A stretch of 38,051 nt of DNA from Lachnospiraceae bacterium. GTDB taxonomy: Bacteria > Bacillota > Clostridia > Lachnospirales > Lachnospiraceae. A model generated the notes under the pieces. That model was given only the letters and a program-made list of their open reading frames with translations, made no database searches and was not told the DNA's origin. The position numbers and the translations under genes were made by a program. Shown here one piece after another: positions 6,754-15,479 of the stretch. The DNA lies in NCBI GenBank assembly GCA_024682075.1, contig JAIKZQ010000001.1:1-38051 (forward strand), read 5' to 3'. Position 1 is the stretch's first letter, and each line of letters begins with the position of its first letter.

Positions 6754-8372
6754 TTACTTTCAGCTGCCTGCTTCGATCCGTTCTTAAGCACAAACGCAAT
6801 GCCTACCATGATGGCCAGTCCGACGATCAGAGGAACCACAGGGTTCTTGGCATATCCGGCGATGCAGTAGCAGATGCAGGACACGAATGCACATGAAAGC
6901 GCATAAGGAAGCTGTGTCGAGACATGATTGAGATGATTACACTGAGCTCCGGCGGAACTCATGATGGTAGTATCCGAAATGGGCGAGCAATGGTCTCCGC
7001 AGACAGCGCCGGCCATGCAGGCACTCATGGAGATGATCATCATGGTATAGTCGCTTCCCTCAAAAACGCTCACGACGATGGGGATAAGGATTCCGAATGT
7101 TCCCCAGGATGTGCCGGTCGCAAATGAAAGGAACACTGCGATCAGGAATATTATCGCGGGAAGAAGGCTCATGAATCCCGCAGCGGAACCGTTAACAAGT
7201 TCAGCAACAAACTCCTTGGCGCCGAGCGAATCGGTCATGGCCTTAAGAGACCATGCGAAAGTCAGTATGAGGATCGGTGCAACCATTGACTTAAATCCCT
7301 CAGGGATGCACTCCATGCATTCCTTGAAAGTAAGAACTTTTCTGACAAGATAAAGGATCAGCGTGATCACAAGTCCGAAGAAAGAACCGATCACAAGGCC
7401 CACAGATGCATCCGAATTAGCGAACGAATCGATGAATGATTCTCCTTCAAAAAAGCCTCCGGTATAGATCATTCCGATGACGCAGCAGATGACAAGAGCT
7501 ACAACGGGTATGACGAGATCCATGACTTTGCCCTTTGAACTGACCTTTTCATCCGAGGCATCGGCATAAGGTCTGTCGGGCGTGGTGAAAAGATCATCAT
7601 TCCGGATCGCGTTCTTCTCATGAACAGCCATGGGACCGAAATCAGCCTTTGATACGGAAAGTGCGATCATCATGGCGATGGTAAGAAGCGCATAGAAATT
7701 GTAAGGGATCGTCGAAACAAAAAGAGCAATGCCGTTCTCTTCACCGGGAACAAATCCGGAAACTGCGGCTGCCCAGGATGAAACAGGAGCGATTATGCAT
7801 ATGGGTGCGGCTGTGGCGTCAATGAGATACGCAAGCTTTGCCCTGGAGATCTTGTGCTTGTCGGTTACGGGTCTCATGACGGAACCGACCGTAAGACAGT
7901 TAAAATAGTCATCAATGAAGATGAGCACGCCGAGGAAAACCGTTGCAAGCTGTGCGCCGACTCTTGTCTTGATATGGCCGGAAGCCCATTCACCGAACGC
8001 AGCGCTTCCACCCGCACGGTTCATGAGTGATACCAGGATTCCGAGGATCACCAGGAAAACAAGTATTCCGACATTGTACGAGTCCGCAAGAACGGAAATT
8101 ATGCCGTCACTGAATACGTGATTGACCGTTCCCTCAAAACTGTATCCCGAGTACAGAAGTCCGCCGGCAATTATTCCGATGAACAGTGAACTGTAGACCT
8201 CCTTGGTAATAAGGGCCAGAACGATAGCAATAAGAGGCGGGACCAGAGCCCAGAATGACATCTGAACCGAGGTCTCATCGGTCACAAATGCCGCAACGAG
8301 CATTATGCCCACAACAACCGTAAGTGCAACGATATTGATCGTTTTTGAAAGATCGCTTCTCTTGTTTTCCAT
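6750..8372 (-). CDS. nhaC: Na+/H+ antiporter of the NhaC family
   Basis: Polytopic membrane protein of 540 aa with about a dozen hydrophobic segments. The family blocks include FWALVPPLIAIVLALITKEV (~40-59), a central FIDDYFNCLTVG segment (~150) followed by RPVTDKHKISRAKLAYLID, and a late GDHCSPISDTTIMSSAG block (~455-475). These are hallmarks of the NhaC/YuiF superfamily, whose members exchange Na+ or organic substrates for protons. The exact substrate cannot be told from sequence. The ATG at 8372 has AAAGGAG 7 nt upstream and an extended -10 promoter nearby. It heads the operon leading into the tRNA modification genes. Confidence 0.9.
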   Translation of the reverse strand: MENKRSDLSKTINIVALTVVVGIMLVAAFVTDETSVQMSFWALVPPLIAIVLALITKEVYSSLFIGIIAGGLLYSGYSFEGTVNHVFSDGIISVLADSYNVGILVFLVILGILVSLMNRAGGSAAFGEWASGHIKTRVGAQLATVFLGVLIFIDDYFNCLTVGSVMRPVTDKHKISRAKLAYLIDATAAPICIIAPVSSWAAAVSGFVPGEENGIALFVSTIPYNFYALLTIAMMIALSVSKADFGPMAVHEKNAIRNDDLFTTPDRPYADASDEKVSSKGKVMDLVIPVVALVICCVIGMIYTGGFFEGESFIDSFANSDASVGLVIGSFFGLVITLILYLVRKVLTFKECMECIPEGFKSMVAPILILTFAWSLKAMTDSLGAKEFVAELVNGSAAGFMSLLPAIIFLIAVFLSFATGTSWGTFGILIPIVVSVFEGSDYTMMIISMSACMAGAVCGDHCSPISDTTIMSSAGAQCNHLNHVSTQLPYALSCAFVSCICYCIAGYAKNPVVPLIVGLAIMVGIAFVLKNGSKQAAESK

Positions 8373-8418
8373 AACAGTCTCCTTTATGAAGCATTGATGC
8401 CTTATGGCACACGCGATT

Positions 8419-8427
8419 ATTATAGCA
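8419..8427 (-). promoter_or_regulatory. Extended -10 promoter of the nhaC operon
   Basis: On the minus strand TGC-TATAAT (8419-8427) is an extended -10 element about 45-50 nt upstream of nhaC. The -35 region at 17 bp is poor, as is usual for extended -10 promoters. The promoter probably drives the six-gene run nhaC to the 58-aa gene. Confidence 0.55.
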
Positions 8428-8459
8428 CATCACATGCATCAAAACGCATATGCCGGCAC

Positions 8460-8490
8460 GAAAAAAAGAGGACAGGATAGCCTGTCCTCT
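8460..8490 (-). terminator. Intrinsic terminator of the 127-aa gene
   Basis: On the minus strand a perfect 10-bp stem (AGAGGACAGG, 4-nt loop CTAT, CCTGTCCTCT; 8467-8490) runs straight into a T run at 8461-8467. It lies 16 nt after the stop of the 127-aa gene. This is the clearest rho-independent terminator in the window. Confidence 0.93.
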
Positions 8491-8505
8491 GCGAATGCAT
8501 GATTA

Positions 8506-8889
8506 TCATTTTGCGATGACTGTTCCGTCTTCTCCGGAATATACGGGAACCGACGCTTCGGATGAACGGTACTGACCGAGTATGTCATCCTTTTTGGAAA
8601 AAGAGACTGCTTTTTCAACATCGAGTCCGGTAATGTCGCTGGTCTTGCCGATCAGTGAAAAATCATCGTCCTTATTGAATGTAAGTGATATGTCCTCAAG
8701 TCCGAGAAGTCTCTCACGCTTTGCGGAGTTTTCTGCCTGTTCGGCATTTTCCTTCACCGGCGCAGCACTGACCGCATTTTCTTCCTTAGGCGCTGTCTGC
8801 TCACCGATCCCGGAAAGAGAATCTCTCAGTCTTAAGGTTGAGATGTCATTATATATTTGTGAATGGTCAAAACCGCCAGCTATTCTCAT
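8506..8889 (-). CDS. Small conserved-looking protein, possibly flagella-associated
   Basis: 127-aa hydrophilic protein with no signal peptide or membrane segment. The N-terminal MRIAGGFDHSQIYND is followed by a variable A/E-rich linker (~32-60). A more structured-looking half follows (LEDISLTFNKDDDFSLIGKT, then LDVEKAVS) and ends SGEDGTVIAK. From memory, proteins with this ISLxFNKxDDFSxIG...LDVEKA pattern accompany flagellar genes in Lachnospiraceae; I cannot check that here, and no flagellar gene lies in the window. The ribosome site is strong (CGGAGG, 7 nt before the ATG). The gene is monocistronic, with its own upstream gap and a perfect terminator. Confidence 0.7.
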   Translation of the reverse strand: MRIAGGFDHSQIYNDISTLRLRDSLSGIGEQTAPKEENAVSAAPVKENAEQAENSAKRERLLGLEDISLTFNKDDDFSLIGKTSDITGLDVEKAVSFSKKDDILGQYRSSEASVPVYSGEDGTVIAK

Positions 8890-8981
8890 GTGATGACCTC
8901 CGTGTCATTCCTAACCGCTTACGATTTATATATCGGATCGAACCGGGCGTTTATGAATGATAAAGAGATAAAGAAAAAAAA

Positions 8982-9437
8982 TTATTTCTTTCCTATGAAA
9001 CCTTTGAGCTCATCCATGAAAGAATCTACATCCTTGAATTCTCTGTAAACAGAGGCAAATCTTACATATGCAACGGCATCGAGATCCTTGAGCTTCTTCA
9101 TCACGATCTCTCCGATGACGCGGGAAGGGATCTCCTTATCCTCAAGCGTGCTGATCTCGTTCTCCACCTCATCAACAAGCTGTGTGATCTGGGTGGCACT
9201 GACGGGACGCTTATGGCAGGCCCTGAGCACACCGGATTCTATCTTGGCACGATCATACTGCTCTCTGTTATTATCCTTCTTGATGATGATAAGAGGGATG
9301 GTTTCCACCTTCTCATAGGTGGTAAACCGCTTGTTGCAATTATCACAGATCCTGCGCCTTCTGATGGAATAATTGTCATCAGCAGGTCTCGAATCAATGA
9401 CTCTTGTATCATCGCTACCGCAATACGGACACTTCAT
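8982..9437 (-). CDS. nrdR: Ribonucleotide reductase regulator NrdR
   Basis: ATP/dATP-sensing repressor of ribonucleotide reductase genes. The start at 9437 gives 151 aa, the standard family length. The upstream extension to 9536 adds 33 residues without family character. An N-terminal zinc ribbon opens MKCPYCGSDDTRVIDSR, with ligands C3, C6, C31 and C34. An RRRR basic patch (27-30) and an ATP-cone domain (residues ~49-139) follow. It is 25 nt downstream of the 111-aa unknown gene and belongs to the ftsZ transcript. No nrd genes or obvious NrdR boxes are in the window. Confidence 0.96.
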   Translation of the reverse strand: MKCPYCGSDDTRVIDSRPADDNYSIRRRRICDNCNKRFTTYEKVETIPLIIIKKDNNREQYDRAKIESGVLRACHKRPVSATQITQLVDEVENEISTLEDKEIPSRVIGEIVMKKLKDLDAVAYVRFASVYREFKDVDSFMDELKGFIGKK

Positions 9438-9462
9438 ATCCTGCACCTCTACATAAAATAAG

Positions 9463-9798
9463 TCAGACTCCCTGATAACTGTTCCAGTTGGAAGCTGCTT
9501 TTTCCCATTTAGCGGGATCTTCCGCAAGTTTATCATTCATCCATGACACGGCATCCATCACTCCGTCCTCGTCAAAGGAAAACTTTTCGGATTCCTTGAC
9601 CTCTGCCGGGGTGGTGATGTAATTGAAAGGTCCGGGCCATATCTCACACATCAGGGAAGAAGATTCTCTCTCCTCTCCCGAATCGTCGATGAATTTCTCC
9701 GTTATTTTCTTAAGTCTGTATCTTAATCCGCCGCACGATCCCGAATAATCAGATTTTTTCAGGAAACCCATAGGCAGGATGTCTTCTCTTCTGATCAT
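9463..9798 (-). CDS. Unknown 111-aa protein between ftsZ and nrdR
   Basis: Soluble 111-aa protein starting MIRREDILPMGFLKKSDYSGS. The ATG at 9798 is preferred to a GTG at 9804, because that GTG lies inside the ribosome site AGAGGTG. The protein has aromatic and Trp-rich segments (MCEIWPGPFNYITTP, VSWMNDKL, AASNWNSYQGV) and an acidic middle, with no membrane segment. I do not recognise a domain. Its place between ftsZ (28 nt gap) and nrdR (25 nt gap) shows cotranscription with both, linking it by context to division or DNA-precursor control. Confidence 0.75.
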   Translation of the reverse strand: MIRREDILPMGFLKKSDYSGSCGGLRYRLKKITEKFIDDSGEERESSSLMCEIWPGPFNYITTPAEVKESEKFSFDEDGVMDAVSWMNDKLAEDPAKWEKAASNWNSYQGV

Positions 9799-9825
9799 GG
9801 GCACCTCTGAGCGATCATCGCAGGA

Positions 9826-11064
9826 TCATTCGTCGTTCTTTTTCCTGAGGAATGAAGGAACTTCCATGTGGACGTCCTTAACTCTGCTCTTAAGTCCCGT
9901 GGTCTCTCCGGCAGAGGAGAAGTTCGTGGGATTCACTGTCCTGACGGAGCTGACATTTCTCTCAGTAATGGAAGGAGAAGGAGCCGGTGCGGGAGAAGGT
10001 GAAGAAGAAGCAGAAAATCCGACACTGTCGGGTGAAGGAATATGTCCTGTTCCGAATCTGCTGCTTGCAGTGGATACACTGCGGGGGACAAATCCGCCAT
10101 GAACGGATGCGTTGTCATCTATTCCGGTTGCAATGATGGTAACGCTGATCTTCTCACCGTAGGAATCATCGCCTCTCATGCCGAGGAAGAACTCAACTCT
10201 CTCACCGACAAGTTCCTGAAGATATGCTTCAACTTCCTGAATATCTCCGGCAGTAACATTGCCGACGACATTTGCGATGATGGCAGTTGCGGAATTGATC
10301 TTGGAATCAAGAAGCTTGGACTCAACGGCAGCCTTAACTGCGGCAGCAGCTCTGCCTTCGCCCTCAGCCTCACCGATGCCGATAAGAGCTGTGCCCTTAT
10401 CTTTCATTGCTTTCTTGATATCAGCGAAGTCGAGATTGAGGATTCCGTCCTCATTGATTATGTCCGTGATACCCCTGACAGACTGCTTGACCACTTCATC
10501 GGCAAGCCTGAACATGTCCTTGATGGGGGTTGATTTGCTGGCAAGATTGAAAAGCTTGTCATTGGGAATGATAAGAATGGTGTCGAGATCATCTCTTATC
10601 TTGGAAATGCCGATCTCGGCGTTCTCTCTTCTGACTGCTCTCTCAATGGAGAAAGGAGTGGTCATGACACCGACGGTAAGGATCCCCATTTCCCTTGCCT
10701 CGTGTGCGATGACGGGAGCCGCACCTGTACCGGTACCACCGCCCATGCCGCATACGATGAATATCATGTTGGCATCCTTGATGTGATCTCTTATCTCATC
10801 AATGCTCTCCTGAGCAGCTCTCTCACCGATCTCGGGATCGGCACCTGCGCCAAGTCCCTGGGTCTCCTTCTCACCGAGTGGAACCTTAACGGGAGCAAGC
10901 GAAAGCTCCAGATCCTGAAGGTCTGTATTCATAGCCACGAACTCAACGCCCGTGACACTGTCTTCAATCATTCTGTCGACAACATTGTTGCCGGCACCGC
11001 CGACACCCACGACGATAATCCTGGCTTTTCCGTTGGGCTTTGTGGACTCTTTTATCTCATACAA
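9826..11064 (-). CDS. ftsZ: Cell division protein FtsZ
   Basis: Tubulin-like GTPase that forms the division ring. At 412 aa it shows VGVGGAGNN (19-27), the tubulin signature GGGTGTG at 108-114, the T7 region with the NLDFADIK motif (~212-219), a Pro/Ser-rich variable linker (~335-385), and a conserved C-terminal tail VPSFLRKK (402-409) that docks membrane anchors. The start codon is TTG at 11064, supported by AGGAGG 8 nt upstream. The nearby ATG at 11060 is out of frame. No ftsA is present in the cluster, so another anchor such as SepF elsewhere is expected. A separate promoter lies in the ftsQ-ftsZ gap. Confidence 0.98.
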   Translation of the reverse strand: MYEIKESTKPNGKARIIVVGVGGAGNNVVDRMIEDSVTGVEFVAMNTDLQDLELSLAPVKVPLGEKETQGLGAGADPEIGERAAQESIDEIRDHIKDANMIFIVCGMGGGTGTGAAPVIAHEAREMGILTVGVMTTPFSIERAVRRENAEIGISKIRDDLDTILIIPNDKLFNLASKSTPIKDMFRLADEVVKQSVRGITDIINEDGILNLDFADIKKAMKDKGTALIGIGEAEGEGRAAAAVKAAVESKLLDSKINSATAIIANVVGNVTAGDIQEVEAYLQELVGERVEFFLGMRGDDSYGEKISVTIIATGIDDNASVHGGFVPRSVSTASSRFGTGHIPSPDSVGFSASSSPSPAPAPSPSITERNVSSVRTVNPTNFSSAGETTGLKSRVKDVHMEVPSFLRKKNDE

Positions 11065-11102
11065 GGTTTTGTCCTCCTACATAAGTGTCAACATTCTGTT
11101 TT

Positions 11103-11131
11103 ATAATAGATGAATAATGCAAGTTTTTCAA
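11103..11131 (-). promoter_or_regulatory. Predicted promoter of ftsZ
   Basis: Minus-strand TTGAAA (11126-11131) and TATTAT (11103-11108) are separated by 17 bp, inside the 92-nt ftsQ-ftsZ gap. This gives ftsZ, the 111-aa gene and nrdR a transcription start separate from the main mra promoter. Confidence 0.6.
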
Positions 11132-11156
11132 CCAAATTTTCAATATCTTGTGTTTT

Positions 11157-11909
11157 TTAGTCCGTTTTATCGGGCGTAAACACATAAATGCCCTCCTGGC
11201 TGTACTCCTCCATGTCGAGCACGCCGCTAAGGGTTCCTATCCTTTCAAGGAACGTTCCGAGCAGCATTACCTTATCCTCGATGCCCTGTTCATCCCTGCC
11301 GAGATCCACTCTCGCATTACCGAAATATACGGTAACTTCACCGTTTTCGTGAAAATGGATCCTGTCTGCGGAAAGTTCATATTTTGCCAGGAGCTTGGTA
11401 AGGTCCAGTGTCCTTGCAAAGATGTCTGTATCGTCCGATGAAAGCGGCTTTCCTACCTGTATTCCGGAGAAGCTGATCCCGGTGACCTGCGGAATGCCCC
11501 TTGTGAGCACATCCGAACTCTCGACGACCGTTCCGTCCTTGTCAAAATAAATATACCTGTCAAGATACCTCACGTATCCCGCAAGTGCTTTCTCAAACAC
11601 CCTGATCCTAATCGAATCGGAGGCTATTACCTCAACGGTTATCGCATCGACGAACGGAACATCGGTGATCTTCCTGTTCTTGTACTTGATCGCAAGCACG
11701 ACGGAATTATCACCAAGAGGTCCGGTCATGACTATGTCCGCGATCTCCTGATTCGTGTAATGAGTGTTACCGTCCACATAAATCTTGGCCGGATCGACCC
11801 TGTAGATCTCAAGGAAATATGCAATTCCCATCACGCAGGCAAAAACCAGAAGGAAAACGAGCACAGGAACCATTATCCTGCGAAGTCCCGTGCCTCTTTC
11901 CCGGCTCAA
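11157..11909 (-). CDS. ftsQ: Division protein FtsQ/DivIB
   Basis: Bitopic divisome protein of 250 aa. It has a short basic N terminus, one membrane helix (residues ~14-35, VPVLVFLLVFACVMGIAYFL), a POTRA-like domain (~38-108, IYVDGNTHYTNQEIADIV) and the FtsQ beta domain with RVFEKALAGYVRYLDRYIYFDKDGTV. The likely start is TTG at 11909, overlapping the ftsW stop as TTGA. GGGAG is very close to it, so the start is not beyond doubt. The first in-frame ATG (residue 13) would remove the basic segment before the helix. Confidence 0.9.
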   Translation of the reverse strand: MSRERGTGLRRIMVPVLVFLLVFACVMGIAYFLEIYRVDPAKIYVDGNTHYTNQEIADIVMTGPLGDNSVVLAIKYKNRKITDVPFVDAITVEVIASDSIRIRVFEKALAGYVRYLDRYIYFDKDGTVVESSDVLTRGIPQVTGISFSGIQVGKPLSSDDTDIFARTLDLTKLLAKYELSADRIHFHENGEVTVYFGNARVDLGRDEQGIEDKVMLLGTFLERIGTLSGVLDMEEYSQEGIYVFTPDKTD

Positions 11910-13141
11910 TGCTCCCTGCTTTCCGCTCTCGTTGCCCTGTCAACATTCAGGACAAGTCCTACCTCAATGAGAAGGAAAAGAGCTGAAGATCCGCCGTAAC
12001 TGATGAACGGAAGAGAAACACCGGTATTGGGGATTGAGCCCGTAACAACGGCGATGTTGAGCAATATCTGTATGGCGAAATGCGCCATGACTCCGGACAC
12101 CACCAGGAATGAGAATCTGTCTCTTGCATTCTTTGCGATGATGAGCATCCTGTATATCATGAGTGCAAACATTATCATCAGTGATATGGCACCCACTATT
12201 CCGAGTTCCTCACAGATGACGGCAAATATCATGTCGTTCTGGGGCTCGGGAAGGACCGATATCTTCTGGACGCTCTGTCCGAGTCCTCTTCCGAACCATC
12301 CTCCGTTACCGATCGCATACAAGCCCTGAAGCATCTGGTGTGCGGAGGTTTCAGCGGAGTTTTCCGGATGAAGCCATGACGAGATACGTGTAAGTCTGAA
12401 ATTGCCGTTCGATGCGGCATCGCTCGATGCAACATATGCAACGACTCCGCCGGCCGCGGCCAGTCCCAGCATTATGAACAATATGTATTTCTTGATATCC
12501 TGCGAAGCCACAAAACACATGACAAACGCGATCATGAACACGATAAGTGCGGAACTGAGGTTATCGGTTATTGCATATATAAGAATCGATGCAACCCCCG
12601 AAAGCCCCATGCACATAAGGAAACCCTTCCAGGATGAAATGACCGCATTTCCCAATGCATTGATCATCGCTGCAAGGAAAAGGATCATGAACAGCTTCGT
12701 TATCTCTGCGGGCTGAAGGTTTAATCCGATGAAAGGAACCTGTATCCATCTTCTCGCTCCGTGAGATTCGAATCCGAAAGGAATGACCATAAAGACAACT
12801 CCGATTGCCACCGAATAAAGGATCTTCTTGACATGAGGGATCTCAGGGATCTTTTTAAGGGGCAAAAAGATCGTGACCGCCATACAGAGAAGTCCGAGAA
12901 GGTCTGCGGTTATCTGCTTTTTGAAATAATAATTCGATCTGCCGAAATCTCTCAAAGCAACATAAGAAGATGCCGAATAGACCATGAGAAGTCCGAAGCC
13001 CACCAAAAACAGAACTATGAAGACGAGATTCATGTCAACATTTGTCTCCGCATAGCTGCTGATGGTATCGGCCGCGTTCTTAAAGTTTCCTTTAATGACA
13101 TCACCCGTATTATTCGGTTTTTGGTTTCTGTTTGCTGCCAT
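11906..13141 (-). CDS. ftsW: FtsW/SpoVE-type lipid II glycosyltransferase (SEDS family)
   Basis: SEDS-family peptidoglycan polymerase of 411 aa with about ten membrane helices. Family marks are LMVYSASSY (~53-61), the FIGLNLQPAEITKL loop (~137-150), the PHxxENDM-like region (here PEPQNDMIFAVICEELG, ~305-320), and the late block GSIPNTGVSLPFISYGGSS (~375-393). It pairs with the class B PBP encoded directly upstream (32 nt gap), the usual SEDS-bPBP partnership for septal wall synthesis. In clostridia FtsW and the sporulation paralogue SpoVE are hard to tell apart. The vegetative division context favours FtsW. Confidence 0.95.
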   Translation of the reverse strand: MAANRNQKPNNTGDVIKGNFKNAADTISSYAETNVDMNLVFIVLFLVGFGLLMVYSASSYVALRDFGRSNYYFKKQITADLLGLLCMAVTIFLPLKKIPEIPHVKKILYSVAIGVVFMVIPFGFESHGARRWIQVPFIGLNLQPAEITKLFMILFLAAMINALGNAVISSWKGFLMCMGLSGVASILIYAITDNLSSALIVFMIAFVMCFVASQDIKKYILFIMLGLAAAGGVVAYVASSDAASNGNFRLTRISSWLHPENSAETSAHQMLQGLYAIGNGGWFGRGLGQSVQKISVLPEPQNDMIFAVICEELGIVGAISLMIMFALMIYRMLIIAKNARDRFSFLVVSGVMAHFAIQILLNIAVVTGSIPNTGVSLPFISYGGSSALFLLIEVGLVLNVDRATRAESREH

Positions 13142-13173
13142 AAAAGACTCTTAACCTTCAATCACTGATACTT

Positions 13174-15474
13174 CTAATCGGAGGAATTAACTCCGTCACT
13201 GTCAAGATTGCCGTTGACCGGTATGGAATCATCCAATATGTTTGACGTCTGGTTGGCCAGCTCGCCCGTGTTCGGATCATACTGGGTTCCGTCAGGCCCT
13301 ACTCTGTTGCCCGTCGCAGGGTCTATCGGATACGACATCCATCTGGGATATACATTTGCGGTTTCTCCCGTGGAATCCGTGACCGTGGTCATCTCTATCT
13401 GCTCGTAAGGATCCTCATTGCCGGAACCGCTCTGAGCAGTGTCATCACCCTGGGTATATCTCAGAGTGTTCTCGAGCTGCCTTGCTTCAAGATAAGCAAG
13501 CTCCTCATCCGACAAGGGCTCTGTCATGTAAATGCCCATGTAAGGAAGCACTTCCTGAAGAATGTCCCTGCACAGAAGGCATGCATATTTAACGTTATCC
13601 TGCTTCGCAAAATTAGGTCTGTCGATCACGACGTAAATGGCGATCTGAGGATCATCCGCAGGTGCAAAGCCCATGAATGAGATGACGATCTGACCTGTCT
13701 CACGTGGAATGGTCTGAGCCGTTCCGGTCTTGCCGCCGATCGCATATCCGAAAGGTCTTGCGTTTCTTCCGCTTCGTCTGGATCCGCCCTCTTCCATTAC
13801 CGTGGCTCTGCAGTACTGTCTCATTCTCTCGGAAACGGATTCCGAAACAGTCTGTCTCAGCACTCTGGGCTCGATGTTCTGTATGATGGCTCCCGTGGAA
13901 TCGGTGATGTGGCTTACCATATGGGGCTCATAATAGTATCCGCCGTTTATGAGAGAACAAAAGCCGGTGATCATCTGTATCATCGTGGCATTAAAGTTCT
14001 GTCCGAACGAATTGGTGGCAAGGTCAACGGGCCCCATTGTCGCGGGAGTATAAACCAGAGAATCCGTTCTTGCTTCGCCTGCAAGATCGATGTTCGTCTT
14101 AAGTCCCAGATTGAATATCCTCTGGTACCTGCACATGTTCTCGGTTCCAAGCGCCTGTGCGATCTTCATCAGTGCGACATTACAGCTCCATGCTATGGAA
14201 TCCTGAACCGTGACGACTCCGTCTCCGCCGGATTCATAGGTATGGCACTTGATGTTATAGTTTGCGACGGGAAGGATTCCGTTACAGGTATATACCTCGT
14301 CTCCCGTAATAGCTCCGCAGTCAAGTGCAGCGGCAACCGTGAAGGGCTTTGCGGTGGAACCGGGTTCGTAAGTATAGCTGATGCACTGATTCTTCCAGAG
14401 ATTGTAGAGATTGACGTTGATCTGTTCCTGGGTCATCTCTTCGAGCATCTCACGGGTGATGACTTCACCCGTCTTTCTGTATTCGATGTATCCGCCGGCA
14501 TTCACGATCGCTTCATAATACTTGCATCCGATAAGCGGATCGGTATTCATGTAATCTGCGGGGTTGTATCCGGGAAAATCGGCCATTGCAAGGATCTCGC
14601 CCGAATTGCAGTCCATGATGATGCAGCCGAGATTTTCGGCACCGTTACCCTGGCGGTAATTATCCCTGTATGTCTCGTTGAATTCATTAAGTTTTTCTTC
14701 TACGATCCTCTGTATAGTGGAATCGATCGTAGTGTGAATCGTGTATCCGTCAACAGCCGGCTTGATCGTTCTTTCGAGAGTGGCATCTTCGTTCTGATAT
14801 CCGTACTCCCTGCCGTCCGTTCCGGTCAGTATGGATTCGTAGTACTCCTCGAGACCGTACATTCCGCCGGAATTGGTGCTGCCGGTGGTATAGCCGAGGA
14901 ATGTGGAGCACATGGTCCCCATCGGATAGACCCTTCTGTACTCCTCTTCAAACGTCACGCCCCTGATATACGAATTGTTTTCCTGCATGGTGAGGAATTC
15001 GCTTATCTCGCCGTAAGTAAGTCTCTTTGCAAGGATCCTGTAATGGCTTGACTCATTGTTCACGACAAAGGATCTGAGCTCCGCAATGTCGATGCTCGGG
15101 AAGCAGGCACCAAGTGCATTCAAAGTGGGCTCGAGGTATCTGTTATCTTCATAAGTCATCATGACGGAAGCATCGACGATCAGGTTATAGACCTTCTCAC
15201 TGGTCGCAAGAATTGTACCCTTACAGTCAACAATATCCCCTCTTCTGAAGGGGATTATCACAGAGTCATATCTTTGATTGGACAGTACTATCCTTTGATA
15301 CTCCTCACCGTGCTCGTTCACTATCCTGACCAGCCTGACCGACAGCAGTACCAGGAGTATCATCATTGCAGCAAACAACGTACTCAGCTTGCCCATTCTT
15401 ATCTGCTTGGCTGAGTACGTTCCTTTTGCGGATCTCTTGTTTGTTTCTTTTTCGGTTTTTTTATTTGATGCCAT
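13174..15474 (-). CDS. Class B penicillin-binding protein (FtsI/PBP2/SpoVD type) without PASTA domains
   Basis: D,D-transpeptidase that cross-links septal peptidoglycan; 766 aa. It has a basic cytoplasmic start, one membrane helix (~30-50), an N-terminal PBP dimer domain (with RRGDIVDCKGTILA at ~78-90), and a transpeptidase domain with all three active-site motifs: S373-T-A-K376, S430-C-N432 and K582-T-G584. The C terminus carries a ~120-residue acidic, Asn/Asp/Thr-rich tail and no PASTA repeats, unlike SpoVD of Bacillus and many clostridial homologues. It follows the ftsL-like gene by 5 nt and precedes ftsW by 32 nt. Calling it PbpB/FtsI or SpoVD would be a guess, so no symbol is given. Confidence 0.94.
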   Translation of the reverse strand: MASNKKTEKETNKRSAKGTYSAKQIRMGKLSTLFAAMMILLVLLSVRLVRIVNEHGEEYQRIVLSNQRYDSVIIPFRRGDIVDCKGTILATSEKVYNLIVDASVMMTYEDNRYLEPTLNALGACFPSIDIAELRSFVVNNESSHYRILAKRLTYGEISEFLTMQENNSYIRGVTFEEEYRRVYPMGTMCSTFLGYTTGSTNSGGMYGLEEYYESILTGTDGREYGYQNEDATLERTIKPAVDGYTIHTTIDSTIQRIVEEKLNEFNETYRDNYRQGNGAENLGCIIMDCNSGEILAMADFPGYNPADYMNTDPLIGCKYYEAIVNAGGYIEYRKTGEVITREMLEEMTQEQINVNLYNLWKNQCISYTYEPGSTAKPFTVAAALDCGAITGDEVYTCNGILPVANYNIKCHTYESGGDGVVTVQDSIAWSCNVALMKIAQALGTENMCRYQRIFNLGLKTNIDLAGEARTDSLVYTPATMGPVDLATNSFGQNFNATMIQMITGFCSLINGGYYYEPHMVSHITDSTGAIIQNIEPRVLRQTVSESVSERMRQYCRATVMEEGGSRRSGRNARPFGYAIGGKTGTAQTIPRETGQIVISFMGFAPADDPQIAIYVVIDRPNFAKQDNVKYACLLCRDILQEVLPYMGIYMTEPLSDEELAYLEARQLENTLRYTQGDDTAQSGSGNEDPYEQIEMTTVTDSTGETANVYPRWMSYPIDPATGNRVGPDGTQYDPNTGELANQTSNILDDSIPVNGNLDSDGVNSSD

Positions 15475-15479
15475 TTAAA

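Noticed and set aside
13909..15051. Long plus-strand frame of 380 aa opposite the PBP gene
   Set aside because: It is antisense to a protein with all active-site motifs, has no family similarity or ribosome site, and reflects codon bias of the real gene.
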